NCBI GenBank assembly: GCA_024803745.1
Contig: JANJXV010000189.1
Span: 1,316,861 to 1,380,860, forward strand
Direction: 5' to 3'
DNA length: 64,000 nucleotides
DNA from: Megascapheus bottae
Taxonomy: Eukaryota; Chordata; Mammalia; Rodentia; Geomyidae
Every line of letters starts with the position of its first letter. Position 1 is the stretch's first letter. The translations under genes were made by a program, and so were the position numbers. The notes under the pieces were generated by a model. It saw only the letters and a list, made by a program, of their open reading frames with translations. It was not told the DNA's origin and ran no database searches. This document shows, in pieces, positions 46,201 through 56,319 of the stretch.

Positions 46201-49200
46201 ATTCCCCGCATCGCCAGAGTGTGTAAGGTGAGACCTGCCCTACCCACGCTGAACTTCCATTTCCCTTCTTGCCACGAATGTCATAGTTGAGGGTCCTAGC
46301 ATGGACTAGCCTTCTGTTTTCAGACACTCGGCTGGTGTCTATGAGAACTAAGGGAGCATTGGCATCCAGCATGCAACCAATTAGCTTGTGATTCTCAAGC
46401 CCTGCCTCAGACCTCCACGGCAATAGTGAGAATGGTATTTTGTATAATGTGCTCACTGGGTTCTGTGGCAAATGGAATCCCACTGTTTGTAGCTCTTTGC
46501 TAACTAGTAGTGAGCTATAAACCAGTGCTTGAGCTGAGGAACAAACCACATTAAACTATTTCTCGGGCTCAAAGCTTGAAGAGGTATGGAGTTTGTAGGG
46601 ATAGGGAAGGGTACAGGAAATTATTTTAAAAGGAGGTGCTTGGCATAGAACTTGAGTCTGGAAAGCTCAAAGTTTATGGTTGGCATTATTAGGCAGTCAG
46701 GGTGACAGGTCCTAGATACAACAAGAGGATCCACAGAAGACATAATCAGTAGAAGGCAATGACCAGGCATAAGATTCATGCTAATATGATTTCTTACTCC
46801 AAAGAGTAAAAAGAAATAGTAATAGACTGTGACTGACCACAGGAAGGTAATCATATATAAGAGGGATCAGTGTATTCTCTTTGGAACACAAATTCATGGG
46901 AGTTCAAGTTGTCTCTTAATCACCAAGGGTCAGTCCAGATCAAAACTATGGCTGAGTGGTACACTGTGGATACGGTTGTTTTTAGCTGTCATCCAAAAAG
47001 TTATAAGGGATGACATCAGAGTTAGGTACTTTGCTTCACTTTGATCCAGAGTCTGATCCAAGCTCCCATGGGAAGACATGTGTGGTCTCTGATGTTTTAG
47101 GGGGACAAGGGTGGCCTGAGGATCTTGAGAAAAAAGTGGACCTCCTTCCTGAAAGCCAAGCTTATTTGCCCCTGGACAGACATGGGCTACCACTTCAACA
47201 TACTGCAAGATATCTTTGTGCTACGGGATCCATTCCTTAAAGAGCCTGAATTTTATGGACTTTTTGCCTTGAAGCTGTAAGTGCCTTTGGTGGGTGGAGT
47301 ATATGCCCTTTCGATGGCCTGCTACTCTGGAAACTCACTGTGGCATGCCCTTTGCAGCGACAACATGGAGCTTTCCGCAGTCTGCGCCTACACGCTATCC
47401 ATGGTAGAGGAAGTCTTCACACGCAGGAAGTTCATGCAGAGTATCACGAGGCAATCTCAGACCAAATGGTTGAGCTACCATGGCCCTGTGCCTACTCCAA
47501 GGCCAGGAGTGGTGAGAGACATGGGGTCTCCAGGAGAGGGCTATGCTGGTCATTCAAGGCTCTAGGCTCACAGGGTGAAACTTGACATCGTGCTCCCTTT
47601 AGGGGTGGGGCCTCGACAGAGGGTTTCTGGCTACACAAGAAGTGGCCCCTGGGCCTGAGGGCTGCAACATGCAGCTGAGCCCCTCTCCCTTCTGTTCATT
47701 CTACCCCAGATCTCTCCACACTCTGTCCCAACAGAATATGCTAATGACTCACTGTTTTGTGAAATGAGTGCTGCACAATATCATTAAGGACTAATTCATT
47801 TTAAGTTTCCCATAGGAAAACACACCATTTCTCCACACGGACTTCTGTAGCGTCCTGAGCTATCCTGACCAAGAGTCAATGGAGAGTCACAATTTTTCCT
47901 TCTAAAAATAGTAAATTTTAGGTACAAAGAGAAAAAAAGAATCTAGGCTGTCCTGGATAGCCAATCATTGTTATCCACACAGTGTTCAACATTCAAATGG
48001 GCCCTGACCTGTCCATGTGACTTCTTCCAGGACCAGCTCTCACTTGGTGCCAGGTTCTGATACCATCATCAGCCCTTCTACATGTATGGGCCCTCTAAAA
48101 CATACTGATGGTTTTTCACTAATAGATAATTTCTGCCCTGATTATGGACAAGTCCAAGTTAATCTCAAAGCAGAGTTGCATCTTGTGGATGTGCTATAAA
48201 ACTGTCCTCTAACTATTGCCAAAAAAAAAAAAAAGACTCAGGTTTCCAGCTGGGTGCAGTGGCTCACTCCTGTAATCCTACCTACTCAGGAGGCTGAGAT
48301 CTGAGGATCATGGTTCAAAGCCAGCCTGGGTAATAAGACCGACAAACTCTTATCTCCAATTGACCACTAGAAAAGTGGAGTGGCACTGTGGCTCAAGGGG
48401 TAGGGCAGTAGCCTTGAGCTGAAGAGCTGAGGGACAGTGCCCAGGCCCAGAGTTCAAAGACTCAGGGAAAAGAAAGAAAGAAAGACCCAGATTTCCACTG
48501 TCGCCCTTCTTTGGAGGCATTCACTGTGTCCCCAGTGCTGTACCTTATGTAATTAGTTATTGATAATTGGGAACATTAACCCGGAAAAATTTTGCCCTCA
48601 TCAGTGCATCAGCCATGAAGAACACACAGCCAACTACACCAGCTCTTTGGATTTGCCAGACAAAGCACTCAATTTCATCAGAGACCACCTTCTGATAGAG
48701 GACTCAGTAACTCCAATAGGCAACAGGCCCAAGTTAGTCACAAGAGATGTGAAGTATACCCAGATTGTGGTGGACAGGATCCAGGCTCTGGACTGGAAAT
48801 TCTATGATGTCATGTTTATCGGCACAGGTGGGTTCTGAGGGTGTGACAGCCACCCTGTATCTGTGTTCTGCACTTAAAATCCTTTGTGAGAAGATCACAA
48901 AGCATCTTCCTTGAGGTGACCCAAGCCATTTGTGAGAGTGTAAAAAAACTTCTGGAATTCCAGGTCTTCGTAACCACCAGCCAATTGGAGGATTATTTCT
49001 AGAATTAGGAAAAGAACACACAGCTACAGTGTCCACTCTTGGAGTCTTCTGTGCCCTCCAAGGGCCTGCCGGGGAACTCAGTTGAACTGACTCCCTGGAG
49101 AACCACTAGCAGCTCAGAAGTAACCTTCCATGAAATCTGCCTGCCACTGTTGTTCTCAACAACTTTGTTGATGAAAGTTGTCGAGAATCAATCACGGGCC

Positions 49201-52200
49201 AGGGGCTTATGCTTTATGAGAAAATCAGACTAACCTGGAACTCGAGTTTGCAATGCTTTATTTTACCAAGGGCTTTTTTTTTTTCATTCCTAACGCAGCA
49301 TTGTCCTCTTTGTCTACGTATCCCGCTGAGGGAATGACTTGAGAATAGAAAAGGGAGAATGTCTGCTACTGAGATTGGTGTCTTCGATATGTCCCTCTTA
49401 GACTGTCTCACTGACTTGTCGATTTTACCTTGCAGACCAGGGAACCATGCACAAAGCTGTGAAACTTAAAAATGGCACACACGTCATTGAGGAGATAAAG
49501 CTTTTCCAGAACTCTGAACCAGTCCAAACACTGCTGTTGTCTTCAGTGAAGGTAAAGTGACTTTGTCAGCAGGACTAGAATGGTGGGGCTGCCTGGCAAG
49601 GTGGCTTTGTATGTCCATGATAATAGACTGGCTTACCTGGGCTGTCTAGTTTATGTGAGGAGGCCGTTGGATATGCGCACAAAGTCATTCCAAGCAGATG
49701 AGACAGGCCCTGTCCTGTGATATGGGTTCTTGTGACCCTGAACCTGTGAAATCGCATGCCGACTGTGATAGTGGGATGACCTGTTGCATGTCCTGATCAA
49801 TAAAGGAACACAGAAGACAAATAATAAGTCACTCTACAGCCTCTAGGTCAACACCATATTCCTCCCAGAGGTAACAGATGTTTACTGCCAATGACCAAGG
49901 ATTGGGAGACTCAGAGGCTGAAAACTTCAGTACAGGTGCTCTGTTCTCTCCAGTGGTCCCAGTTGGTTATAGATGAGATGTGTAAGAGTGAGCCTGCCTC
50001 CGAGCATCACGCTTAGCATGTCCTGAATTTCTCATAGGTCATCAAATATTATGCCTTTCTTTTTAATCTTTGAAAAATATAAGACAGTTAACTGGGATGG
50101 AGCAGTGAGGATCAGAGCACAGGCAGATTCTGACTGCCGTGTGTAGCTGGGTAACGCTGGATCACCAGCTCTCTGCTCTTATCTCAGTTTCCTCATCAGA
50201 GAATGAGTTTAAAAACACATCTTCAACTCGGCGACTATGACTATTACATGAGTCTTGTGCAGTACAGGATCCGTGGAAATTCTGTGAAACGGGATGGCAT
50301 CTGACCCTCATGCGATCCAGAAGGAATACCCTGCCATGTGCCACTCAGCCCAGGATACTTCCCTCTCATTATTCTCTTCATCAGGGCCCCTGAGGGTCTC
50401 AAGCACAGGACCCACTCTGTGGTCTGCGGACCTAGGTCACAGTTGTAAGTTGGATCACATTTGTAGCATCCATTGCTGTCCCTGCTACGTGATCTTTCTC
50501 ATGAACACCTCACTAGCAAGGTCTGGATCTAGCAGAACCAATCTCTTGGGCCCAGTGTGCCTCTCTCCATGCCTAAGTATCTCAGGTTTGACTGCATTGT
50601 GGCAGAGCAGCCTGCAGGGGGTGGTAAATATTCACAGTGGCCCTGCAGAGGGCTGAATTCCTGGAGCTGGTACTCCAAGACACTCTCTATGGATAGCTCA
50701 CAGATGAAGGGTCCCTTTAAGTACCTATGGTGGAACAGAGATGATCTCTTGGCAGGTACATGTTTGTAAATATCCCTCCAGCATCCCTCTGTCCACAGGG
50801 CCTGTGACTGATTTTCAGTCCCCAGTTCCTCATCCTCCTCCCCTCAGACATTACGGAGTTCATTTTCTCAGTGGTTCTGAAAGGGAAAGAGAAGGATACG
50901 TGAAGTGATCTCTGAGTCTCTGGATTACTGGATATCTGTGTTGCTTTGGATCCTCGTCTTGAGATCCTAAAGGGGCTGAAAAAAAATCTAGAAGCTTGCA
51001 GCATGGCTGTATCAGCTAGTCTTTGTCTTTCCCCTCCCGCTGTCCTCTCTATTCTGGCTACCAGGAAGGAGATGGCTGCCCCTTCATGTACCTCATTAAA
51101 GCTGTGCACTGCTGCTCACTAGATGATCCCCCTCCCCCCTCCTCTTTATCCTCCTCCTCATCTTCTTCTTCCTCCTTCTCCTTCCTCTTTTCCCATTTGA
51201 CAGTGTTGTGTTTTGAATTAGACCTTGTACTCATCAGGCAGATGAGAGCCATGCCTGCAGAAACCTTGTTTTATACATAGTCTTGTATGTTTTCCAGGGC
51301 TAGCCTGGACTTTGTTCTCCTTATTTATGGTTCTTGTGTAACTGGATGTCATCCTGCTTCCAGTTTGTTTATTGATGATAGCAAGACCTCCCCTGGTGTG
51401 CTACAGAGTAATGTACAGAATAATCTCGTAGACTTAGGTCTGCATCCCCACACTCTTTCTACCTACATTATCTGCTTGTGACTGCACATCTGTCTCTGCC
51501 TCCTGAGACCTGCCAAGGTGCTTTGTGTCATGTCTGCTGTATTTTATGACTGTTGTTGGTTTGTGAGTCAGGAGATCAGAACACCTTGAAGGAATGCCTC
51601 CTGGAGCATGATATCTGTGTGGCCTTTAGCTACTTACCTCTGCAATGGTCTCTGTCCAAGTCGCTATATGTCTTCTCCCTGACCTGTGGAACAGTATATC
51701 TGGCTTTACATCCAGAAGAGATACATCAAAGAGTGTGTGGGATATGTTCCACATGTATTCATTTGACAGTAAGAAGTTCCATTAGCCTTCTGCATTTAGG
51801 AGCTCCATAACTATAGTTCTACATTTGCAATTCAGTCAGTCTTAGAAAAAATGGGTCTACAGCGAACATGCGTCAGTGTCATCATTTTCCAAACGACACA
51901 TTTTAAGAGCTATTTCTGCAGTGCTTACATTACATTGGATAGTGTAAGTCATCTAGAGGGAAGGTTGTCATCTTGTAGGCAGGAGGAGTATATCAATTCC
52001 ACACAAATGGTTCACCAAACTCCATGAGGCACTGTGGGGAAGAGGGCTCCTCAAATCGACTCCTGAAGATATACCATTGAAGGAATGTACCCATTTCCCT
52101 CTGTTAAGGTTAGCATCCACCAAGAGGCATGTGCTGCAACGGATGATGCTCACTGTCCTTTAGGAGGTGGTTTCCCTCTCACTTCCATGTTTACCCACTG

Positions 52201-54776
52201 ACTTTGTGAGGTCTGACTCAGTTGTCAAAGAGTGATTGCATTCGAGCTCCAGCCCAGCCTCTCAGGAAACAGCTTAGGATAAAACTACCCACAGCTAACC
52301 CCACCTTCTACTTCTACTCATTCCCTCTCCTTGGGTAAATAGATGGGGCCGAGCACCTCAAGACTGTCCAGGACCAACAGTTCTCTGCAAGAGTTGTCCC
52401 TGCCACCTCACAAGTGTCCCTAGTAGCATCCACTCTGTCTCCTTCTCAGAAAATGTATATACACATCCATAGAAAAGTGACTATCCCAAGTTGATCTGGG
52501 AGGGGTTGGGGTCAAAAACTTCCCAGGTCTGGAATGAAGAGGTAATCGAGGCTAGTCCAGATCCAGTCTTATTTGTTGTTATCACAGTTTTCATCTTGGG
52601 AGAGGAGTCTCTGTCCCATGTGTATCAGTGCTTACTGAGACAAGTATGTGGCTCTGGGTTTTGGGAAGCCTGCAGCCTGTGAGACTTGAGTTTAAGGGGG
52701 GGTTCATGAGCTCTAGCCAAATGCTGAACTGACACTGAATGTACCCACTGATGGTGAACGAAAGCTGGGTTTCACCTGCTTTTAAAAATACCGACTTGTG
52801 ATTCCTAAATAGGAATCTGATTCAAGTTGCAAGTGTTCCAGGTTGTTAATGGGAAACAAGATTCTCAGGCCGAAGACAGAGAAGATGTGATATGTGCTAC
52901 CACATTCATGCTCTTCTTCCACTGAGTTCATGAGATACAGTCAATACCCCTGATCACTGCTGGTGTCCAGTGCGCTGCTGAAGCTGGTGAAAGGCCAAGC
53001 TGGTGACAGAACAAGATGTCAGAAGAGTCTGCAGCACTTGAAGACACTCCATAGCTGTTCCCATAGCTTCTGGAGGGGCTTGGATATCCAACTTATGCCT
53101 CTTCTGTCTCTACTTCCTACACACAGGGAAGCAAGTTTATCTATGCTGGCTCCAACTCAGGAGTGGTCCAGGTTCCTCTGGCCTTCTGCAGAAAGCACAG
53201 CAGCTGTGAGGAGTGTGTGCTAGCACAGGACCCCTACTGTGTCTGGAGCCCATTTGCCGCTACTTGTTTGGCTCTTTATGAGGCCCAGGGCCGCAGCAGG
53301 TATGGGTTGGTTACCAGGGGCAAACTCTTCTATGAATGCACAGTGACTTATGGGTGTTATTTTCTTTGCAGTACTTGGATTCAGGACATGAGTGGCAATG
53401 TGTCTTCATGCCTAGGTGAGTGATCCCCATTGAAATATCACTGCAACAGTAGCTAGGTCTCCTACCATTTTATAGTGCTTTGAGTCTGTGGTATTTGTTT
53501 ATCTTGTTTTTCTTTATCCACTCTGAACAAAGGTCTTGTGTTGTGTTCCACACCAGTGCGTGATCTTTGTTCCTTTGATTATAGAAAGTGTTTGAACCTA
53601 CATAGGGTATGTGGGTACATTGGAATGTATTCTTCATGCCCATCTTTTCTGTTTGGCTTAGCCGGAGCTCATTAAAATCATAACCTGTTAAGAATGAGAA
53701 AGAAGCAGCTGCTGAGTGCACACTGAGCTGCTCTGATACAAAATCCACAAATGCCAGTGTGAGCAACAAGTGAAAAGTTCCATACTGTAAAACCGTTTCA
53801 TGCGTAAAATTGTGCTTTAAAATGCATACATTTACTCAAGCTCTGTGTATAAGATGTACTTGAGGGATGGGAGTGTGGCCTAGTGGTAGAGTGCTTGCCT
53901 AGCATGCATGAAGCCCTGGGTTTGATTCCTCAGTACCACATACACAGAAAAGGCCGGAAGTGAAGCTGTGGCTTAAGTGGTAGAGTGCTGGCCTTGAGAA
54001 AGCCCAAGAACAGTGCCCAGGCCCTGAGTTCAAGCTTCAGGACTGGCAAAACAAAAACAAAAACAAAACACAATGTACTTGAAACACAAATGGATTCTAT
54101 AGTTTGACTCTGGTCTCTACCCCAGGGTGTTATTTCATACGTCTGTACATAGTCTAAAATATGAACAGATGTGAGATCAAAACGTTTTCTGATCCCAATC
54201 GCTCACGAGAGGCATGCAGCTCATAGTTATTCCGGTGCTGTGCACCTGCTTGCAGGACCCCATTCCCTGTGGCTGAGTACTTGGGAGTGTGTTGTGACTA
54301 GAGGCCAGGATGTTCAGGTACCAGCCTTCTCCTCTGAGCAGACAGCAGTCTTCAGGTGATGAAAAGTAGAAGAGAAGGTTAAGACTGGCACTGACTGCCA
54401 GATTCCCTGAAGTCATTAGGAGAAGCATTTGAATTTTGACCCAGGGTGCAACTGCTAGTTATAGAGCTGACCAGGGCCTGGTCTCCCCAAGCCTGCTGCA
54501 TTTGCTCCTGAGATATGCAATGAGGGGTGGAATTTCTTCTACTCAGACTGTCTTTTCCTTGTCCCCAGGAGTCACTAGGCAGGGATTATCTTCTGTTTCT
54601 TAGTGCATGTTATAATCTCAATTGTCCTGAAGATAAATTGTATTCCAGTGAGTAAGGCTATTGTTTTATATAGGGTATTAATCTATTTTTTAAAAGCAGT
54701 TGAGTATCTGAACAGAGTTGCCCATGCTGTGCACATGTATCTTGACATTCCAGGTAAAAATAATCCAGGCCACTAG
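37142..54776 (+). CDS. Sema4D-like semaphorin copy C: signal peptide, sema, PSI; truncated before Ig
   Basis: Spliced from 37142-37241, 38891-39036, 39619-39681, 41401-41499, 44061-44154, 45048-45161, 46076-46227, 47101-47276, 47358-47511, 48605-48827, 49436-49551, 53127-53299, 53372-53415 and 54754-54776. All junctions have GT/AG and phases match; the reading frame is 558 codons. It encodes a signal peptide (~1-21), a complete sema propeller (to about residue 479) with family motifs such as [28 protein letters not shown] and WTSFLKA, and a PSI domain. Semaphorins bind plexins with the sema propeller. In the Ig exon the frame meets TAG at 54774 after six further codons, so Ig, TM and tail are lost. 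Since this is the apparent terminal exon, decay by NMD is not expected, and a secreted Sema-PSI protein is possible. SEMA4D is the nearest relative I recognise; this is a paralog, not necessarily the orthologous gene. Confidence 0.8.
38315..38505 (-). mobile_element. L1 3' end fragment
   Basis: 'gaagggttacataatattt', 'cccatacattgatacccttt' and 'tttccctccccctcacccc' give a short reverse-oriented L1 3' end in intron 1 of copy C. A diverged B1-like stretch precedes it (38185-38285). Confidence 0.8.
38891..39036 (+). CDS. Copy C exon 2: first sema blade
   Basis: 146 bp, acceptor 'catcctacag', donor 'gtaggt'. Reads (E)[20 protein letters not shown], then [20 protein letters not shown]. The highly conserved VGAR motif has Cys for Arg (TGT), whereas copies B and D keep Arg. 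Confidence 0.92.
39196..39248 (+). repeat. (GTGC)n/(GT)n microsatellite
   Basis: Imperfect 'gtgtgcgtgcgtgcgtgc' followed by about 13 GT units in intron 2 of copy C. Confidence 0.92.
39285..39485 (-). repeat. Diverged dimeric SINE
   Basis: 'tgacctcagggcctggggt', 'tggttagttggaaataaa' and 'agctaggaatgagtcaccag' match the reverse-oriented dimeric family. In intron 2 of copy C. Confidence 0.6.
39619..39681 (+). CDS. Copy C exon 3: sema domain
   Basis: 63 bp, 21 codons, phase 0 to 0: [20 protein letters not shown](E). Acceptor 'ctccctcacag', donor 'gtaagt'. It is the intact counterpart of the SINE-split exon 3 of copy B. Confidence 0.9.
40350..40590 (+). repeat. Diverged dimeric SINE
   Basis: 'caggtggctcacatctgtat', 'tggcttgaagccagcc' and 'gaattcaagccccagtact' followed by an A-rich end. 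In intron 3 of copy C. Confidence 0.55.
40885..41035 (+). mobile_element. L1 3' end fragment
   Basis: + strand: a G-rich tract 'gggtgggggttggggggag', then 'atgcaccttctatctggc' and 'tacaataaaaatatatgaaa'. It is the complement of the 38315-38505 type and is 5'-truncated. Confidence 0.85.
41401..41499 (+). CDS. Copy C exon 4: sema domain
   Basis: 99 bp, 33 codons: [20 protein letters not shown], then [13 protein letters not shown]. Acceptor 'ctccacccag', donor 'gtaagt'. The sema cysteines and the CGTNAF motif are intact. Confidence 0.93.
42640..42720 (+). repeat. ID-type SINE fragment
   Basis: 'ctgtagctcagaggtatagc' with 'acttgcctactctgcaaga' resembles the tRNA-derived ID core. It has no A-tail of note. 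Confidence 0.5.
42757..42995 (+). mobile_element. Dimeric B1/ID-type SINE
   Basis: 'gatcctagctactcaggag', 'ggttcaaagccagcctagg', 'gagctgtggcttaaagtg' and 'gagttcaagccccacagaag' in order, then an A-rich tail. In intron 4 of copy C. Confidence 0.85.
43060..43200 (+). repeat. Monomeric B1-like SINE
   Basis: 'gtggtcaatgcctgtgatca', 'gctctaggtcagcatgggc' and 'gaaatcctgtctcaaac' followed by 'aacaacaaccaaaaaa'. Confidence 0.6.
44061..44154 (+). CDS. Copy C exon 5: sema domain
   Basis: 94 bp: [20 protein letters not shown], then [11 protein letters not shown](g). Acceptor 'gccattatag', donor 'gtgagt'. Contains the RCPFDP motif. Confidence 0.92.
45048..45161 (+). CDS. Copy C exon 6: sema domain
   Basis: 114 bp: [20 protein letters not shown], then [18 protein letters not shown]. 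Acceptor 'gactgctgcag', donor 'gtaatg'. Open, with the same length as copy B exon 6. Confidence 0.92.
46076..46227 (+). CDS. Copy C exon 7: sema domain
   Basis: 152 bp: [20 protein letters not shown], then [17 protein letters not shown] and PRIARVCK. Acceptor 'ctctttgcag', donor 'gtgaga'. The FFTE and RIARVCK motifs mark the centre of the propeller. Confidence 0.95.
47101..47276 (+). CDS. Copy C exon 8: sema domain
   Basis: 176 bp, acceptor 'gatgttttag', donor 'gtaagt'. [20 protein letters not shown], then [19 protein letters not shown]; ends in phase 2 within the split codon 'ct|c'. Absent from copy B. Confidence 0.92.
47358..47511 (+). CDS. Copy C exon 9: sema domain
   Basis: 154 bp, acceptor 'cctttgcag', donor 'gtgaga'. 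(L)[19 protein letters not shown], then [17 protein letters not shown]. The SAVCAY and PRPG motifs are typical of class-4 semaphorins. Absent from copy B. Confidence 0.92.
48235..48485 (+). mobile_element. Dimeric B1/ID-type SINE
   Basis: 'gggtgcagtggctcactcc', 'ggttcaaagccagcctggg', 'ggcactgtggctcaaggg' and 'gttcaaagactcagg', with a GAAA-type tail. It lies about 120 bp upstream of exon 10 of copy C. Confidence 0.9.
48605..48827 (+). CDS. Copy C exon 10: sema domain
   Basis: 223 bp, acceptor 'gccctcatcag', donor 'gtgggt'. [20 protein letters not shown], then [17 protein letters not shown] and [20 protein letters not shown]. Contains an N-glycosylation sequon (NYT). Confidence 0.93.
49436..49551 (+). 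CDS. Copy C exon 11: end of sema domain
   Basis: 116 bp: (D)[19 protein letters not shown], then [18 protein letters not shown]. Acceptor 'accttgcag', donor 'gtaaag'. Confidence 0.92.
49552..53126 (+). other. Intron 11 of copy C, with ~2.5 kb not seen in copy A
   Basis: This intron is 3.6 kb against 1.3 kb in copy A. A middle portion (about 49.9-52.4 kb) has no match I can see in the other copies. It contains a pyrimidine tract at 51125-51195 but no recognised L1 or SINE, and no convincing exon. Confidence 0.5.
51125..51195 (+). repeat. Pyrimidine-rich (TCC/TCT)n tract
   Basis: 'ctcctctttatcctcctcc' and similar triplet repeats, about 70 bp, in intron 11 of copy C. Confidence 0.9.
53127..53299 (+). 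CDS. Copy C exon 12: PSI domain
   Basis: 173 bp: [20 protein letters not shown], then [20 protein letters not shown] and PFAATC. The cysteine spacing of the PSI knot is complete. Acceptor 'ctacacacag', donor 'gtatgg'. Confidence 0.93.
53372..53415 (+). CDS. Copy C exon 13: PSI-Ig linker
   Basis: 44 bp: (S)[14 protein letters not shown](g). Acceptor 'ttctttgcag', donor 'gtgagt'. It carries the last PSI-region cysteine and ends in phase 1. Confidence 0.88.
53866..54070 (+). mobile_element. ID-like SINE
   Basis: Full-length: 'gcctagtggtagagtgcttg' to 'ttcaggactggcaaaac', tail of AAAAC repeats. The short repeat atgtacttga occurs at both edges (near 53854 and 54072). In intron 13 of copy C. Confidence 0.9.
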
Positions 54777-55036
54777 CGGCATATTCTCAAGCATGGTGGG
54801 TAGAACTCAAATGTTCCGCAAAGTCTGCCCTGGCCCAGGTTGTGTGGAAATTCCAGGATCGTGTGTTGAAGACCGACAATCATACGTACATGTGTGTGGA
54901 TAACAAAAACTTGGTTATCTTCAGACTGACAAAAGGAGAGAGCAGTATGTACCAGTGCCTGTCAGAAGAGAGGGCCAACAACAAAACTGTCTTGCAACTT
55001 CTTGGCCCTCACATTTTGGAGGTGGCAATGGATCCA
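54754..55036 (+). pseudogene. Copy C exon 14: Ig domain broken by stop and 4-bp deletion
   Basis: From the acceptor 'gacattccag' the frame reads (G)KNNPGH and then TAG at 54774. After a 4-bp deletion at about 54801-54804, a different frame restores a full Ig domain core: ELKCSAKSALAQVVWKFQDR, later KNLVIFRL and MYQCLSEERANNKTV, ending LEVAMDPWP and TAA at 55042-55044. The Ig cysteines and Trp are present but are not reachable in frame from the normal acceptor. The first 20 bases (54754-54773) code for the end of the predicted truncated protein. Confidence 0.8.
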
Positions 55037-55536
55037 TGGCCCTAACCTTACTAGCCTTCCAGAAGATAGGAGAACCACCAGAGTGTCAGCGGTGTTTACT
55101 CAGAGCTCATCTTCCTCAGCCCCAAGCTCTGCATGCCACATTGCCCAGAACTTCCCAGCACTGTGCATATTTGCAAATTTGTGTCCTCCACACAGCTTCC
55201 CAGCTTTGCTCAGAGACGACAGATATCTCAAGCCCAGTGACAATCAATCCCTCTTGTGCTTTCCTTCTTCCATTTCATTTTCTTTTTTTTTATCTTGGTC
55301 TACAAAAGGTAGCAGGGATATTTGCCTGTAACTGCTTGAAATTGTTTGAATTCATGCCCTGCTGCTTGGGAAGAAGGACAAGTTGTATTTTTCTAACGGA
55401 AAGCAGTGTGAAAGTTGACATTTGTGGAGCCCAGAAGCTTCTCCCAGGTAAATGGAGAGGATCCCAAGTCAACTCTGAACACCAGCTATGAGAAAGAGCA
55501 GGTCACCATCACCAGTAAATCCATACAGAGAAGGAA
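55037..55536 (+). pseudogene. Copy C remnant of stalk, TM and cytoplasmic tail
   Basis: Fragments in several frames keep the original order. RRTTRVSAVFTQSSSSSAPS resembles the Ser/Thr-rich stalk; RYLKPSDNQSLL then 'FSFFLSW' the juxtamembrane and TM region; and EPRSFSQVNGEDPK with EKEQVTITSK the cytoplasmic tail. At least two frameshifts and several stops separate them. The match to the SEMA4D tail is what ties this family to that gene. Confidence 0.8.
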
Positions 55537-55729
55537 ACTCATATAATAGAGGAATTTTCTGTCAGGGAAAAATCATAGAATGTCAACTGTGTGTTCTTGC
55601 CTACGTATAGAGTAATTATTGTTTAATACATTCACCTGGAAGCTCAGTTTTTGTTTCTTTCCTCTTGAGCTGAGGCATTTTTTCATACAAATTTGCCTGC
55701 CTGCCTGCTCCAGCTCCCCTCCCTCCCCC

Positions 55730-55945
55730 TCTCTCTTTTGTTGGTCATGGGGCCTCTCTGAGCTCTTCAGCTCAAGGCTAGTGCCCGGCCACTTTGAGCC
55801 ACAGCACCTCTTCTGGTTTTCTGGTGGTTAGTTGGAGATACTTTCCAATGAACTTTCCTCCCTGTGCTGGCTCTGAATTGCGATCCTCAGATCTCAGCCT
55901 CCTGAGTAACTAGGATTATAGGTGTGAGCCACTTACACCCAGCTT
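55730..55945 (-). mobile_element. Dimeric ID/B1-type SINE
   Basis: 'tcaaggctagtgcccggcc', 'ggttagttggagatactt' and 'ctcagcctcctgagtaact' followed by 'aggattataggtgtgagcc' in reverse orientation. Confidence 0.85.
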
Positions 55946-56319
55946 TCCTTCCTTTCTTTTTGACTCTTCAAGAGGACTGTTCCACCTTCATGACACGGGC
56001 TTTCAGTGAAGGAAGGTGACCCGTGGCTCTGATGGCAATAGGGCTAGACCATGAATGGAGGCTCATTGTACAACCCCTAGCCATGGCTCTGGTGGAAACC
56101 TCTTGTCCAGATGCAGGGAACCTTTACAGAGATGACTTCAGTTGTTTGAAACTATGTCTCTTTTGCCTTACACATCACCCCACTCATTGCCCATGGAATT
56201 TCCCATTGGTCTATTCCCTCTCAGAAGAGAGGGAACTGCCCACTGTCACAAAGCTATCACAACAAGGCCACCATTCCACCTGACTTTCATGACTGCCACT
56301 AAAGAAGTGAACGCGCTAT

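Noticed and set aside
53866..54070. tRNA-like A and B box sequences in the SINEs here and elsewhere
   Set aside because: They belong to tRNA-derived SINEs with A-rich tails, so they are not annotated as tRNA genes.
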